Shown piece after piece: positions 35,362 to 47,611 of a stretch of DNA of 64,000 nt. Made by a program: the position numbers and the translations under genes. Positions within the stretch are counted from its first letter, which is position 1. The number at the start of each line of letters is the position of its first letter. The notes under the pieces are model-generated. The model worked only from the letters and a program-made list of their open reading frames with translations, did not search any database and was not told the origin of the DNA. Origin of the DNA: Cokeromyces recurvatus (Eukaryota; Mucoromycota; Mucoromycetes; Mucorales; Mucoraceae); NCBI RefSeq assembly GCF_025118155.1, contig NW_026251411.1, positions 186,001 to 250,000 of the forward strand. The letters run 5' to 3'.

Positions 35362-35690
35362 ATGACACTCCCAATCTTCAGAATTAACCTCCCAACCTCC
35401 AGAACCAAGAAGCCCACAGCCAACAATCACAACAAAGTGGAAAAGGTACGCAAAGCGCAAAGTTCAATGCATATATTTTGTTGACTTTCATATTTGTTAC
35501 ATTTACTTGATTGATTAGGGTCTTTGAAGAAGGTTTGCAGCTCCTTGAAGATGAATATGTTACAAAGAAGGCTCGATTGAATGAATTGGGCAGTCGAATC
35601 AAGGAAATCATGGAGGAACGTCAGGGTATTTTGGTGGAAATTGAAGACTTTGAAAAAAAGAAGAAGCTCACGAAAGAAATCATCTCTTGA
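35362..35690 (+). CDS. Small coiled-coil protein, unidentified
   Basis: A two-exon gene of about 85 codons. Exon 1 starts at the ATG at 35362 (MTLP) and then reads SELTSQPPEPRSPQPTITTK in the next frame, so one base is probably missing near 35372. Intron about 35442-35517 (GTACGC...GATTAG). Exon 2 reads VFEEGLQLLEDEYVTKKARL, NELGSRIKEIMEERQGILVE, IEDFEKKKKLTKEIIS and stops at 35690. Heptad-like charged helices suggest a small coiled-coil subunit, as in kinetochore, tethering or SNARE-associated complexes. I do not recognise the family. Confidence 0.55.
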
Positions 35691-35840
35691 ATGTCCTCAT
35701 GCCGATCTTCCCTCTCACTTTGAACATGAAATTTCTCACTTTATATCCATTACATCTACATTTATCTTCATGTACAACATCTTCTTTACATGTCCATTTT
35801 TATGACCATCCTCCTACTGGTACCCATGACTAGTGTCTAA

Positions 35841-35888
<48 letters not shown>

Positions 35889-36229
35889 TATACACCATTA
35901 TCAATACAATTCCTTATCTCTCTTCTTACCCTTGGATCTCTTATTTGTCTGAATTGCATTGATGACCATGTTTTAATAATAAAAAATTGTATTTGATTTA
36001 TCGAAAATATTCTTGGATAGAAACAATAAGATTAAAACAAAATTCAAAGTTACTCTTCTATTGAATGAAATGTGTGAAGGTACTATGTGATTCAGTTAAG
36101 CACCGTAAAATTAAGTGCAATGGATTAAACCTCATATTCGTATTTGAATCTAACCGACAATTATTTTTTTTTGTAACCGCCATATCTACCAGCCTAACTG
36201 TATCAGCTATATAAATCTAATCAACTCTA

Positions 36230-36262
<33 letters not shown>

Positions 36263-37122
36263 GTATATATATTTATATACCATATATATATATTATAAGA
36301 ATGAGATAGAGAGGGCTTCTTTATGCATCATATATTAGTATACTTTACTTACTTTATTTGGTATATACTTTTATGAATATTAGGAGTAAAAAAAGAAAGC
36401 AAGTTTATTATGAAAAAAGGAAATAAAAAACGGTCTTTTTCCTACTTTGTCATCAGACATATGTAAAGCTTTATTATGTTAATTCAAAGGGCCCTCCCCT
36501 TCTTCAAATAAGCGTTTTTAGAATTATTTTGATTTGAATTCAATTCTATTTTATCCTATACATCTCATTAAATAATAGATAAAATGGATTACATTTGTAT
36601 ATAAATATATGTTTTAGTATAATCAATATATGCACGAGAATGATACAGCAGAAATGATGATGTATGTGTTTGTGATCCGGTATTAAAAAGATATAATATG
36701 CAAGTAATCAGAAGACTAATAAGATGTGTATATGTGTATTCTAATAGGTAACGTATAAAAAGTCGTTTTACATACTAATGTATCAATTATAACAATAGTA
36801 AAAAAAACGAGGCATATAATGGATTCTTGTGTATACATTACGGTTTATCAGGCTACTATCTCCTGTATTTTAATACATAATTTACAAATATATAAGCGAT
36901 AAATCTTCATTATAAAATAGTCATAACCAAGTGTGTATCTAGTGTTACGGAAATGGAAGGATGTAAAATGCAAAACATCGCATGACGTTCTTAAAATTGC
37001 TTTTGCTTTTTTTTTTAACTTTTTTCTTTCTATCTCCTCCTTTCTCCTTTTCTCATTCTTTTCATTTTCATTTTTTTTTCCCAGAGAAATTGTTTCTTAT
37101 TATTATATAATTTTGTGTATTG
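35691..37122. other. 1.4 kb spacer with poly-T and ATCT microsatellite
   Basis: Contains a 45-nt T-run (35841-35885), an (ATCT)n microsatellite at 36231-36262, and A/T-rich sequence. A pyrimidine-rich stretch (37009-37080) lies just upstream of the FHA-RING gene. No gene is recognised. Confidence 0.35.
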
Positions 37123-37540
37123 ATGGCAGAATTTATTTGCTTAGCAATGGCTTCTCAGTATACCGAGAATAATAGTTTGGAATCATCACAACAACAGAAT
37201 AATACTACTACTTCATCTTTTAGAAGAACATTAGGCACCAGTACATTATTTGGTAGAAGGACTCCTAGATCAACTACAAATATGACAATACCTAACTCAC
37301 CTTCCATATCTATAGTTGAAGAAAATCAACTTATACCTAATGTTCATATTCGGATTGTACCTAGTATTGAAAATCCAAGTAGAAGCCTTATATTTAATAT
37401 AATTGAACGTGATTTGGAAATGGGTCGTGTTATTAAAATAGGAAGATTTACTGACAGATCATCTGTTCAAAATCATATATCCTTTAAAAGTAAAGTTGTA
37501 TCAAGATCCATTGTGAAGTTTGGCTAAATAATGAAGGAAA

Positions 37541-37582
<42 letters not shown>

Positions 37583-38996
37583 TAGCTTAAAAAATTAGGA
37601 AAAAAAAAGAGAGTTATAAATAAGCTGTATTGAATAAGTTGTGGTGGCAGATGATAAAAAAATTAATAGTTGCATTATATAATATGCAACTTTTTTATTT
37701 TGTTTTTCCCTTTTCTATTTTTTTTTCTGTACACATGAGCATAGCTGCTCCTTAGCTTACACAAAAATTTAAGTTTTATAATTAACGCATCATCTGGTTT
37801 TTTTTTGTTTCCTTTTCTAAATAGATTCAACTTAAAGATACAAAGTCATCATCCGGCACATTTGTAAATCATGTACGACTTAGTCCAGCCAATACAGAAA
37901 GCCGAGCAGTTGAAATTCGAGATGGTGATTTAGTGCAGCTTGGGGTAGACTATCAAGGGGGTTATGAAGAAATCTATAGATCTGTCAGAATGAGATTTGA
38001 AGTGAATCGACCTCAACAATCTTGTCCACTTTCCTACAGCTTATCCGTCTTTAATAATCTTCGTAGTTTGACACATGTTTCAACAGCAGAAAAGAATGAC
38101 AATGAAATTGAAGTAGAAGAATGCTGCATTTGTCTTTATGCTTTAGCTCCATTTCAGGCCCTTTTCGTTGCTCCGTGTTCGCATTCATATCATTTTAAAT
38201 GTATTCGTCCTCTCTTTGATAGTTATCCTGGTTTTCAATGTCCTATTTGTCGAACTTATTCTGATTTAGATGCAAGTGTGGCTATTGAAACCGAAGAAGT
38301 GATTGAAAAATTGGGTCTTCAAAAAAAGAAATCATTACCAGATGATACAAGGCCATCTAACTGCATATCAGAGCCTCCTCTATCGACAACATTAGTAACT
38401 AGTAGCACTAGTTTATCTGGTCTTTCTGATATAGAAGATCAACAAGGTGAAAGATTTTTCTTTTTATTTTATTTTTTTTTTTATTTATTTATTTTTTTAT
38501 TTATTTATTTTATTTTTTTTTAAAAAAAAAGAAAAAAAAAAGAAACTAAAAGTTCTAATATATCTACTATCTTTTATTAGCATCACAAGAGACTAGAAAT
38601 CGTCGAGCAACGATAGTTTTAGAAGATCATCATATGAGTGATGATCAAGATGAAGCGGTAACAAGAATCCCATCCACATCAAAGCAATCACATACAACAA
38701 ATCATAATTTTGTAGAAAAGATCAAGACAGTATTTTCAAGTGAAAAGCAACGTGCTCATAAATCATTTATGATAAAAAAAAATCATGCTCCTGAAGATAC
38801 AAAAGTTGAAGGAACTCATCCACCTTTATTATCAGATACCTTGTCTACCCCTTCTTCATATTCTTCTTCTAGTTCACGGCCAACTGCCTTACAACCCGTT
38901 CTCTCTCGTCAATCTACTTATTATAATTCATTAAATGGAATTTTGGAAGAATGCGTCACAGCAAGAGTAACACTATCTGAACATAGCTCAAGTTAG
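37123..38996 (+). CDS. FHA-RING E3 ubiquitin ligase (Dma1/Dma2-like)
   Basis: Dma proteins read phosphothreonine through an FHA domain and ubiquitylate targets through a RING; they control septin/SIN signalling and spindle position checkpoints. Ser/Thr-rich N-terminus; ATG at 37123 (MAEFICLAMAS) or 37147 (MASQYTENN). FHA domain: IKIGRFTDRSSVQNHISFKS, SRS then HCEVWLNNEGK, DTKSSSGTFVNHVRLSP, VEIRDGDLVQLGVDYQGG. RING-H2: EECCICLYALAPFQALFVAP, CSHSYHFKCIRPLFDSY, FQCPICR. A Ser-rich tail follows an intron (about 38446-38579). An indel at about 37510 turns CEVWLNNEGK into a stop; an intron follows with a 37-nt A-run. The end at 38996 follows SEHSSS. Alternatively the TTAG-ending segment at 39000-39165 is an intron and a short last exon ends at 39222. 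Confidence 0.88.
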
Positions 38997-39570
38997 TTTA
39001 TGTACACAATATTATCTTTTCTTGTTTATTTTATATTTATTTATATATATTGCATATGTATCATATATATTATGTAATCCATCATTTTTACTTTTAATTA
39101 TACATATTATTTTTCCTTTTCTTATATGTATATATGTATACATGTATGTGTATGTTTTTTTTTTAGGAAAAAATAAGGTGAGAGAACTTCATATGTATAA
39201 TTCTTTATTTTATCTGATTTAAACTTTTTCAGCTCTGCTTTTCAATATAAATTAAGATGAATTAAATAATATCAATAGAAAGCATAAAAAAAAAAGCTTC
39301 GAGTTCATTTGTACAGAAAGAGTTATATTATTTTAATCTCTATTATAAATAGAGACGAAGCCTTTTTATACTTCTATTAAAAAAAAAAGCTGTAGTTATT
39401 CAATGCAAATTCAATCTCATAGTAACTATATTAACAATTTTATTTATTTGGTTTGATTTGATTTGATAAATGTTTGGATTAATAGAGGTATGTAATTTAT
39501 ACGGAATATAATTTAATTGAAAGTGTAATTTTATAGTTTATTAAAAGAAAATAATTGATGCGAATATAAA
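38997..39570. other. Convergent 3' region, FHA-RING gene and chitin synthase
   Basis: 574 bp of A/T-rich DNA. It contains a short perfect palindrome, TCTCTATT-ATA-AATAGAGA, at 39337-39355. Otherwise nothing is seen apart from a possible alternative last exon of the FHA-RING gene (about 39166-39222). Confidence 0.35.
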
Positions 39571-40579
39571 CTAAATTTTTTCATGCTCGCCATTGGAGGA
39601 CATCAAAATTCTTTTTTCTGCTAGTAAACGACGCTCAAGGCTTGCCCATTCTTTCAAAACGTTTCATGACAATACATGAACTATCAAATTCGCCTTGTCG
39701 TCGTCCATGATCATCCTTTCCTTCTCAGCTTTCGTCACTCCCTCAAGTACCCTTGTTTGACCCCATGAAAAATCATCAAATGCCAGTAGGCATAGGCCGG
39801 TAAGATAAAGTTCCAAATAGGTAATGACAGCAGATAGATACACATCCAACCAATATATACCATTTTTCGTGTTGTGAAGGCAATGAGAATAGCAGGTAAA
39901 CCTAAAATAGCCGCTAAAAGCAAAAGGGGAATAATTGGAATAGGTCTTACAAAGAAAGAAATGACAATTAAATAGATGGTAAAGCAGATAGCAGCAGGTA
40001 AAACGACTGTCCCTACTAGTTCCATGAAGACCACAAATTGCATGAAAAACAAAATGTACCACAAAGGTCACGAATAAGTACAAGTTCTAAAAGATTATGC
40101 ACAGTTGAATTAATCCATCTTCTTCGTTGAGATAATAATACATTGAATGTATCAGGAACGACCGTTTTACAAACCTGGAGAAAAAAAATAAAATGAAATA
40201 AAATAAAATAAAATAAAATAAATATTTGTCAGCAGAAACTTACTGCTTGAGGTACAAATATCATTTTCGTTTAGGGAAAGTGCGAAGCATAAGGGTAGTC
40301 AAATAACGATCTTCACCTAAAAGTAATAAATTCTTTTTGTGTAATGTGTCAACTATATTTTCGCAATACATTTCAATTATATCTGAAGAACAAATGATAG
40401 GAACATAACGATCTCCTTTAGGGGCAATAATACGATACATACAGAAACAGCCTGGCAAGCATGTTACACCGCCAAAGATAGATTCAAATGCTTTGCTCAT
40501 ATGATGTGAAAATAATATTCAAACACTATATGGATATAAATGATAAAATATATTCATCTATATATATACATATATAGTT

Positions 40580-40619
<40 letters not shown>

Positions 40620-42807
40620 GAATTGCTGTAACCCAGCTATCACCCTTATTTGCAATCTTTGTTTCCCCACATAACCCCATTATATAAGGATCTCTTGACA
40701 TACAGGCAACCATACGAGCTAAGGAATCAGGATATACTTTTGTATCAGCATCAACCATCAAACAAGTTTCAAATTTAGAAGGGTGATTTCCTGTCAACTT
40801 CACAATGGCCTTACAAAATTGATACTCTAGCTCACACATACGTTCACCATAATATACCTTTTGCATCGTGTTCATCAAGATGACTTGACTGTCGCGTTTA
40901 CCTCTGTTTCCTGGTTTCTTATTATCTTTTATTTCTGATTCTGTACCGCATTTGACGATAACGATCATGGGCACTCTATTATCATCTGAATCTGTATTTA
41001 TACCATCATAGTAACCAGCATAGACTTTGGCTCGATTATGTCGTTTTGCACCATCGGCGATAGCCACATAGGAACTGGGCTTTACCCTTTGTCGAGGAAT
41101 TAAATCATTTTTCATCATAGAGAGTACGATATCAGGTGTTGATTGACATTACCAGACCCCGTAATAATACCATCACAAACGACAAGTAATAATTTATGTG
41201 AGACGGGATAATCAGTAGTCGCTAATGATTCGAGGGTTGTTCTTAAGCCTTCCTCTCCCTCAGAATAGCAAGTGACGACCATGAAGGTATGTAAGAGATC
41301 AAAATTGAAATTATATTGAAGCTGTTCTTGTAAAGTACGTGTAGAGAATGATTTATCGCTTTGATATGGCTGTCTCTGATGATAAGCAGAGAATGTACGA
41401 AAGAATTGAGAACTGATAGTATAAGGAATTGGAGATGACAGAGTACCTCCTAAAGAGGAAGGAGCAAAATAATGAGATCGAGAGGCACTATTGAGAATAC
41501 GTGGTGAATTTGGTTGTGTAAATCGTGAGATGGTTGGAAAGAATCGTCTTCGACTACTTGAATGAAGTGCCATCATCGGTCGTTCCTCATTTGTCATGGG
41601 GATAATCTCTGTGATAGTGTTGTTACTATTTTCAGTCGCCATTCTATGACTGATAACAACATCACTTTGAACATTTTCAGGCAAAGATTGAATACTTTGT
41701 GTACGAGGGAAGTGCATATCTTCTACATTATTCATCTCCCATTCAAGCACCTTTTCTCTTCTCTTACGTCTTTCCTCATCTGTCTCCTCTCGAATACTCC
41801 CCAAATTCCATGAAATAAACCATCCAAATATAAGAGCTAACAGGAATCGAATCACAACGACACCCAAGATGACAGCTAATGAAACCCAAAGTACGATATC
41901 TGAGATGATGCACCCAGCTGATCTTGTATCGACTACACCCACTTTTAATATATCTGTCAGACATTTACCGATCTGTAACCGATCTGCAGTCGTACTAAGC
42001 CAATAGGTTGCATCACGTCCAATAAACGCATTTCCTGGTCCTACAATTTGTGCCACCTGACTTGGTAAAGGGATATTATGTGTCAAGTAACGAAGACGAG
42101 ATAAATCTAATACATTACTTGTAATAAAAGAAAGATGATGAGTTTTTTTTTCTTTTTTTACTGAAAAGTTTATACATATATATATATATATAATCATTAC
42201 CCATTAAAGGCTACTAAATTTGTATTGGGCTTTTGTATATCTGTCCAATTATAATAAATATCACCTACAACATTCAAACGTCTCAATGAAGTACGTGCTC
42301 TCAAATTGGTATGACAACCATGACGTTCCTCATTGTCCGTGCCCTGAATATAACCCTGATTTAGATAATCAAAGGTAACGCAAGGAAAATAATTGCCTAC
42401 GTTCCCCTCATTATCATCTGCTTGAATGGGTTTCAAGATCCCCTTACAATTATAATTGACGGTTTGAAATAGAAAAGATAAATCATGACCCCCAAATTCT
42501 TGTAAATCAATACCATGTGAATCAATGGGTGACTGTTGGATACGAGGATCACGTAAAATAGTGGATGAGATAGGATGTCTAAATGTTTGAAGGTCATAGG
42601 CGCGACCAGAGATAACGATATGATGAGATTGAATACCTGTAGGTTGAATACGATTCGTTTGACGACCACAAACGGCAGCATTAAATCCAAATGTTAAGAA
42701 TCCTACAAGTGTACATAAAAAGACAATAATTTGAACCAACGTTACTTTTTCACGCCATGCCTGTTGCATTGTTTTTTCTTTAATGCCTATATAAGTTTTT
42801 TTTTTTC

Positions 42808-42841
<34 letters not shown>

Positions 42842-43222
42842 TGCCTTTCTTTAATTATTAATAACTATATACATATATATATATCTTATTTTACCAAAGG
42901 TCTGTAATAAGAAAGAAGGCGCCCACCATGTTAAAATCCAACTTGTAGTTGTCCAACAGGTCACAGGCTTCTTTTCTATGTTAGATTTGACTTGTGCTTT
43001 ATTCACAAAAAAGCTGCCACTATTAGCTAAATAATGTGCTCTTTTAAGTCGTCGATCATCCATTTGTTGCTGTTGTGGTTGTATATTCGTGTCAACTCGT
43101 AAATCGATACCTGCTTTCATTTTTTCATAGTAAGGCTTTTTCATTTCCTTTTTTGATATCTTTGACTCTTCTTGTTCCTCTTCTGCTCGTGATGATCTAT
43201 CTTTCTTTTCTAATTCTTCCAT
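39571..43222 (-). CDS. Chitin synthase, division 2 (class IV-like)
   Basis: A family-2 glycosyltransferase in the plasma membrane or chitosomes that polymerises UDP-GlcNAc into chitin. A charged, disordered N-terminus ([20 protein letters not shown]) is followed by membrane segments ([32 protein letters not shown]), a cytochrome-b5-like region ([20 protein letters not shown]), and another membrane pair near 41780-41880. The catalytic core has [74 protein letters not shown] and the product-binding [16 protein letters not shown]. Several C-terminal membrane segments and [15 protein letters not shown] follow, ending NGEHEKI. There is no myosin motor, so class IV is more likely than V. MFNKMEEL at 43234 is an alternative start. 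An indel near 41150 breaks [12 protein letters not shown], and another lies near 39700-39775. Confidence 0.93.
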
Positions 43223-43508
43223 CTTGTTGAACAAAAAAAAAAAAATTAAAAATTAAAAAAAAAGAGATAATAATAATAATAAAAAGAATAAAATGTATGT
43301 CGAGTGTTTATACGTTATATTAGAGAATTCTTTACTCCAAGTTCTATTTGAAATTTTATATAAATGTCTATTCCCCACCCCCTCTCCCCACCCCTTAAAA
43401 AAAAAGTATATACAAATATCTATCTAAAAAAAAAAGAATAAAGAGAAAGAAGAGAAAACATTTATTTTATTTTTTTTTTTTCATATATACGTTTATTAAA
43501 TTAAATGT
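43223..43508. other. Spacer between TPS2 end and chitin synthase promoter
   Basis: 286 bp with A-runs and a C-rich stretch (CCCCACCCCCTCTCCCCACCCC, about 43373-43394), unusual in this A/T-rich context. It lies about 150 bp upstream of the chitin synthase start and may be a regulatory C-tract. Confidence 0.35.
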
Positions 43509-46270
43509 TTATATTGACAATGCATTAAAGGTATGAAGAACATCTTGTACGGTTGGTAATCGCCAGGTCGCCATCGTCTTTTTATCTTCAACACCTACGA
43601 CAATAGAGAAGATAGGTAAGTCTTCTTGTTTATTACCTACTTTCTTTAAAACTTTAAACATATCTTCATCCGTTTTATCATCACCACAACACATAATAAA
43701 ATCAATCTCCTTATTGGCAGATAATAAACGCTTAATAATTTCACCCTTATTCGTTGCCTTGGGTCGAACTTCTAAATTCTTTTTACCCACAAGGACTTCG
43801 ACTGGCATCTTGGAAAGTATCGCATTTTCTAAATGATTTTGACATTCTTTAGATTGAAAGGCGCCATATTCAGGGTCAGCCAATCGATAATGCCAGGTGA
43901 CAGAGCATCGTTTATGCTCAATGAAACTCCCCGTTGTACGTTCAGCATAATAAGTAAAGATCTCAATCACATCATTTTTCCAACTCATATCAAAATGTTC
44001 CATCAGGTTAATCCATCGATGATTGAACTCTGTCGTACTAGGGTATTTCACAAAGCATCCATGTTCAGCACTAAGACCAAGTCCCTTTACCTGTCCTAAC
44101 CATTTATCCAGGGTTGCTTCATCTCTTCCAGAGATAACCCAAACCTCATTTTGTGCATCATTACATAATTGTTGAAGAGCATTTAACATCTCTGGTGTAG
44201 GTGCTCGAGATCCTGGTGTTGTACGTACGTCAGATAAGGTACCGTCATAATCAAAACATAAAAGACGTTTTTTGGATGACTTGTAGTGTTTTAATAGTAA
44301 ATTAGTTTCTAAAAGTGGGGTATAACTGGATTGTTCTGAAGCAGCTATTGATTCTTCAAGGACATTGACAAATGACTGTGCCCAAAAGGACGACGTATGT
44401 GTCTTGACATGACTCAACATTTGCTAATATAATAACTACTTAGTATGTTTTTTTTTTCTTAAAAAAAAGAAAAGAAAAAAAAACGTATCAGATATATTCT
44501 TACCACATGTCTTGATTGCTTTTCTTCATCGGAGATAAGAAGAGCTTCATTCATGGCTTTAGCTACTCCTGCATAATCCCATGGATTTACCATAAATGCC
44601 GAACTCAACGATCCTGCTGTACCTGTTAATTCTGACAAAATCAATGGTCCATGCTGATCTTGTTGACACACTACGTACTCTAAACTTGTTGTGTTCATCC
44701 CATCCCGATTTGCTGTCACAACAGCAACATCTGCTGTAGATAATAATGCGTAATATTCGTCTGTATGAATACGATGATGATAATGATAGACTGGAATGTA
44801 TTCAAGTGATCCATAACAACCATTGATATGAGCCACCATCTCTGATACTTTATTATGCTCCACTCTTTTATTTGTCTCATTTGATACGGTAGTAGTATCA
44901 TCTGTCAATTGAATCATGACCACCTTATTTCTCCATTCAGGAAAATCAATTAAAAGTTTTTCAAAGGCAGCTAGTTTCTGTAATACGCCTTTAACGAGAT
45001 CAATTTTATCTCGACCTACTAAAATCTTTTTGCCAGCATACATATCTTTGATAGCTTTTGATTTAGCGCGTACAGTAGGGTCCTTGCAACGTGATTCAAT
45101 TTCTTCCGGGTCAATACCTATAGGGAAAGTACCTACATGGCAAAAATGACCATCTGCGCAACGAACCCCCTCAGGGGTAGACTCGTAACCTAAAACACGT
45201 GTACAAGTGGAGATAAAATGGCGAGCATAAGCATAAGTCTACTCCAAAAAAAAAAAAAAAGAGTTAGATATATTTTTTTTTTAAATGTTTTCTAAACTAA
45301 TGTACCTGAAATCCTATCAAATTTGCTCCAATCATTCCTTGTAAAATTCCTGCCTTTCTATACATACATATATGAATATACATAAAAAAAAAGGACGAGT
45401 TAATAAAATGTTGAATAGGTGACTCATTCTATTATTTTACTTGGTAAACATCTGAAAATTTCTGAGGTAGGAAAAGGTGAATGCACAAATAAGCCAATCC
45501 TTGCTTTTGGGTATCTTTGTCTAATCATTGAAGGTGTAAGTAGTAAATGATAATCATGTACCCAAACTACATTCAACATGTGTGTGTATAAAGAATAATG
45601 ATTTAATTTTTTTTTTTGCCATTTCAATTACATGAGATGAACTTACTAATGTCATTATTTTCTTCAGGTCGGTATATATCACATACAAAATCCGCATATA
45701 GTTGATTAACTGCTACATAAGCTTCCCTTGTTTTCGTTCTAATCGACCATCTGTAGCATCGCTCCAAATCATGTAATGAAATAAAGGCCACAACACTATT
45801 ATAATAAACTTTAGTTTCTTTACACTAAAAATGAAAATTTTCTTTTTCTTTACTTGTTTTGCAATAGCCATCATAATGTCCAGATACACTTTCACTATCT
45901 ACAAATAAAGGTAAGCAATCCAATTCCTTTAATTTATGCTCTAATTCCTCCTTCTCAGTTTTTCCTAATTGATTATAATCAACATGTTCCAGTGTCATTG
46001 ATGAGTTATTGTTGTTATTATGTTGTTGTATTTGCTGCTGCTGCTGCTGCTGCTGTTGTTGTTGTTGTTGTTGTTTCATAATATGGCCAGTCCAACCTAT
46101 ATAAAGAACTTTCCAATAGCCACTTTTTTGAAGAGAATGAATACCACCATACATAGCGCCATGACCCCTTCGAGGAATCAAATGCCAATAATCATCTTTG
46201 TTGTCAGTTAGTGTTATTTCGTAAGGAATTTGATGAGTAACGTTTATGATGCGGCTTTTTCTTTTGTCAT
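43509..46270 (-). CDS. TPS2: Trehalose-6-phosphate synthase/phosphatase (Tps2-type fusion)
   Basis: Trehalose is made from UDP-glucose and glucose-6-phosphate, then dephosphorylated. The GT20 half has RIINVTHQIPYEI, HLIPRRGHGAMYGGIHSLQK, HYMIWSDATDGRLE, VWVHDYHLLLTPSMIRQRYP, IGLFVHSPFPTSEIFRCLPS, ILVGRDKIDLVKGVLQKLAA, STADVAVVTANRDGMNTTSL and VNPWDYAGVAKAMNEAL. The HAD phosphatase half has complete motifs: LCFDYDGTLSDVRTT, VWVISGRDEATLDKWL, LSAEHGCFVKYP, CCGDDKTDEDMFKV. It ends VLHTFNALSI. A poly-Gln/Asn insert lies at about 46020-46080. With both catalytic halves, this resembles Tps2. The ATG at 46268-46270 joins the conserved frame only if one A is added to its A-run. Introns lie near 45242-45305, 45355-45430, 45575-45660 and 45790-45850. 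Confidence 0.93.
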
Positions 46271-46790
46271 TTTTTAATATATTGGAGAAAGTAAAAAAAA
46301 AAAAATAAAATAAAATAAAAAATGTTTTATATTATACAGAAAAAAAAAAAATGTATATAAATATATTATTCAGATACAAATTGATTTTCTTTAAATAAAT
46401 TATAAATGTATAACGTCCTTTTTATTATTCATATAAACAAGATAAAGTATGAACGACCCCTATAAATACTCATGACGTCTCTCTCTTTTTTTTTCTAGTT
46501 TGTCCTTGTATATGAAGACTTTTTTTTTTTGATTTACTTTCAATATTATGCGAAATCAAATAACAATAAGAACATTGTTACATGTGATCCCTATCTGTTG
46601 AATAATAATGCAATGCTAATAATTTTTAATCCAATAGGAATCCTTTTTGAAAAGATGTTACTCATAAGTACGCCCCTGATTCTTGCGTCTTTTTCCCTTC
46701 TCCCACCCCCAGTTTCCTTTATCTATTTATTTATTATTATTCTTTTGTTTTTTTTCGTTTTTTTTTTTTATTTTTTTTTACTAAAGAATA
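46271..46790. promoter_or_regulatory. Divergent promoter of TPS2 and D-2-hydroxyglutarate dehydrogenase
   Basis: 520 bp between divergent starts. It contains CCCCT (46457-46461), the stress-response-element core in yeasts, overlapping a TATAAATA box (46461-46468), and an ATF/CREB-type TGACGTC (46473-46479). Such a set would suit a stress-induced trehalose gene. Function is inferred from sequence only. Confidence 0.4.
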
Positions 46791-47565
46791 ATGTCTATAC
46801 TGAACTCATCTCTTCGGTCGGCTCTCTCCCAGCGTTTAATCTCTTTCTCTAATAAAGTAACAGTCATTAGACCTTTACAGTCCATCATTAAAGCAACTGT
46901 TTTACCCAATAACTTTATTTCTCAACGTTCTTATATAACAAAGCAAGTCTCTTACACCGTTGATAAATTCCCGGGTTATATTCGTAATGAACACTTTAAA
47001 AAGGTAAAAAAAAAAAAAAATAAAATAAAATAAAAAGAGACTTGATATACATTACTTGTTTTGTTAATTTAAGGAAAAAAAAAAAATAAAATAAAATAAA
47101 ATAAAAAATCAAACATTATATAAATCGAATAGCTTACAGAAGATGATGTATCCCATTTTAAATCTATTGTTGGCAGTCATAATTTAATTTATAACAATGA
47201 AGATGACTTGTTCCTTTTAATACTGATTGGATGCACAAGTTTCGTGGTCAATCTCAAATTGTACTTAAACCAAAAACAACTCAACAAGTTTCGGATATTT
47301 TAAAATATTGTAACGAACAAAAGTAAAAATTCAGGGAAAAAAATAAATAAATAAATAAAGGGAGAAAAAGAGAGAAAGAAAGAAAGGAAAGTCTATATGA
47401 AATTTTAACTTATTATTTCGTTATATAGCTTAGCTGTTGTACCACAAGGTGGAAATACAGGTTTAGTAGGTGGATCTGTTCCTGTCTTTGATGAAATTAT
47501 ATTAAGCTTACAAGGAATGAATAAAATACGTGGATTTGATAGCGTCTCAGGTGAGTTACGAAATA

Positions 47566-47611
<46 letters not shown>

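Noticed and set aside
36105..36175. Possible tRNA-like stretch in the 35.7-37.1 kb spacer
   Set aside because: No acceptor-stem pairing and no B-box (GGTTCGANTCC); not a tRNA.
36231..36262. (ATCT)n and other microsatellites as CRISPR-like arrays
   Set aside because: Simple repeats without spacers in a eukaryotic genome.
39337..39355. TCTCTATT-ATA-AATAGAGA palindrome as a terminator
   Set aside because: Eukaryotic mRNA genes do not use hairpin terminators, and short A/T palindromes are common in this DNA.
41562..41813. 83-codon plus-strand frame inside the chitin synthase
   Set aside because: Antisense of a well-supported minus-strand exon.
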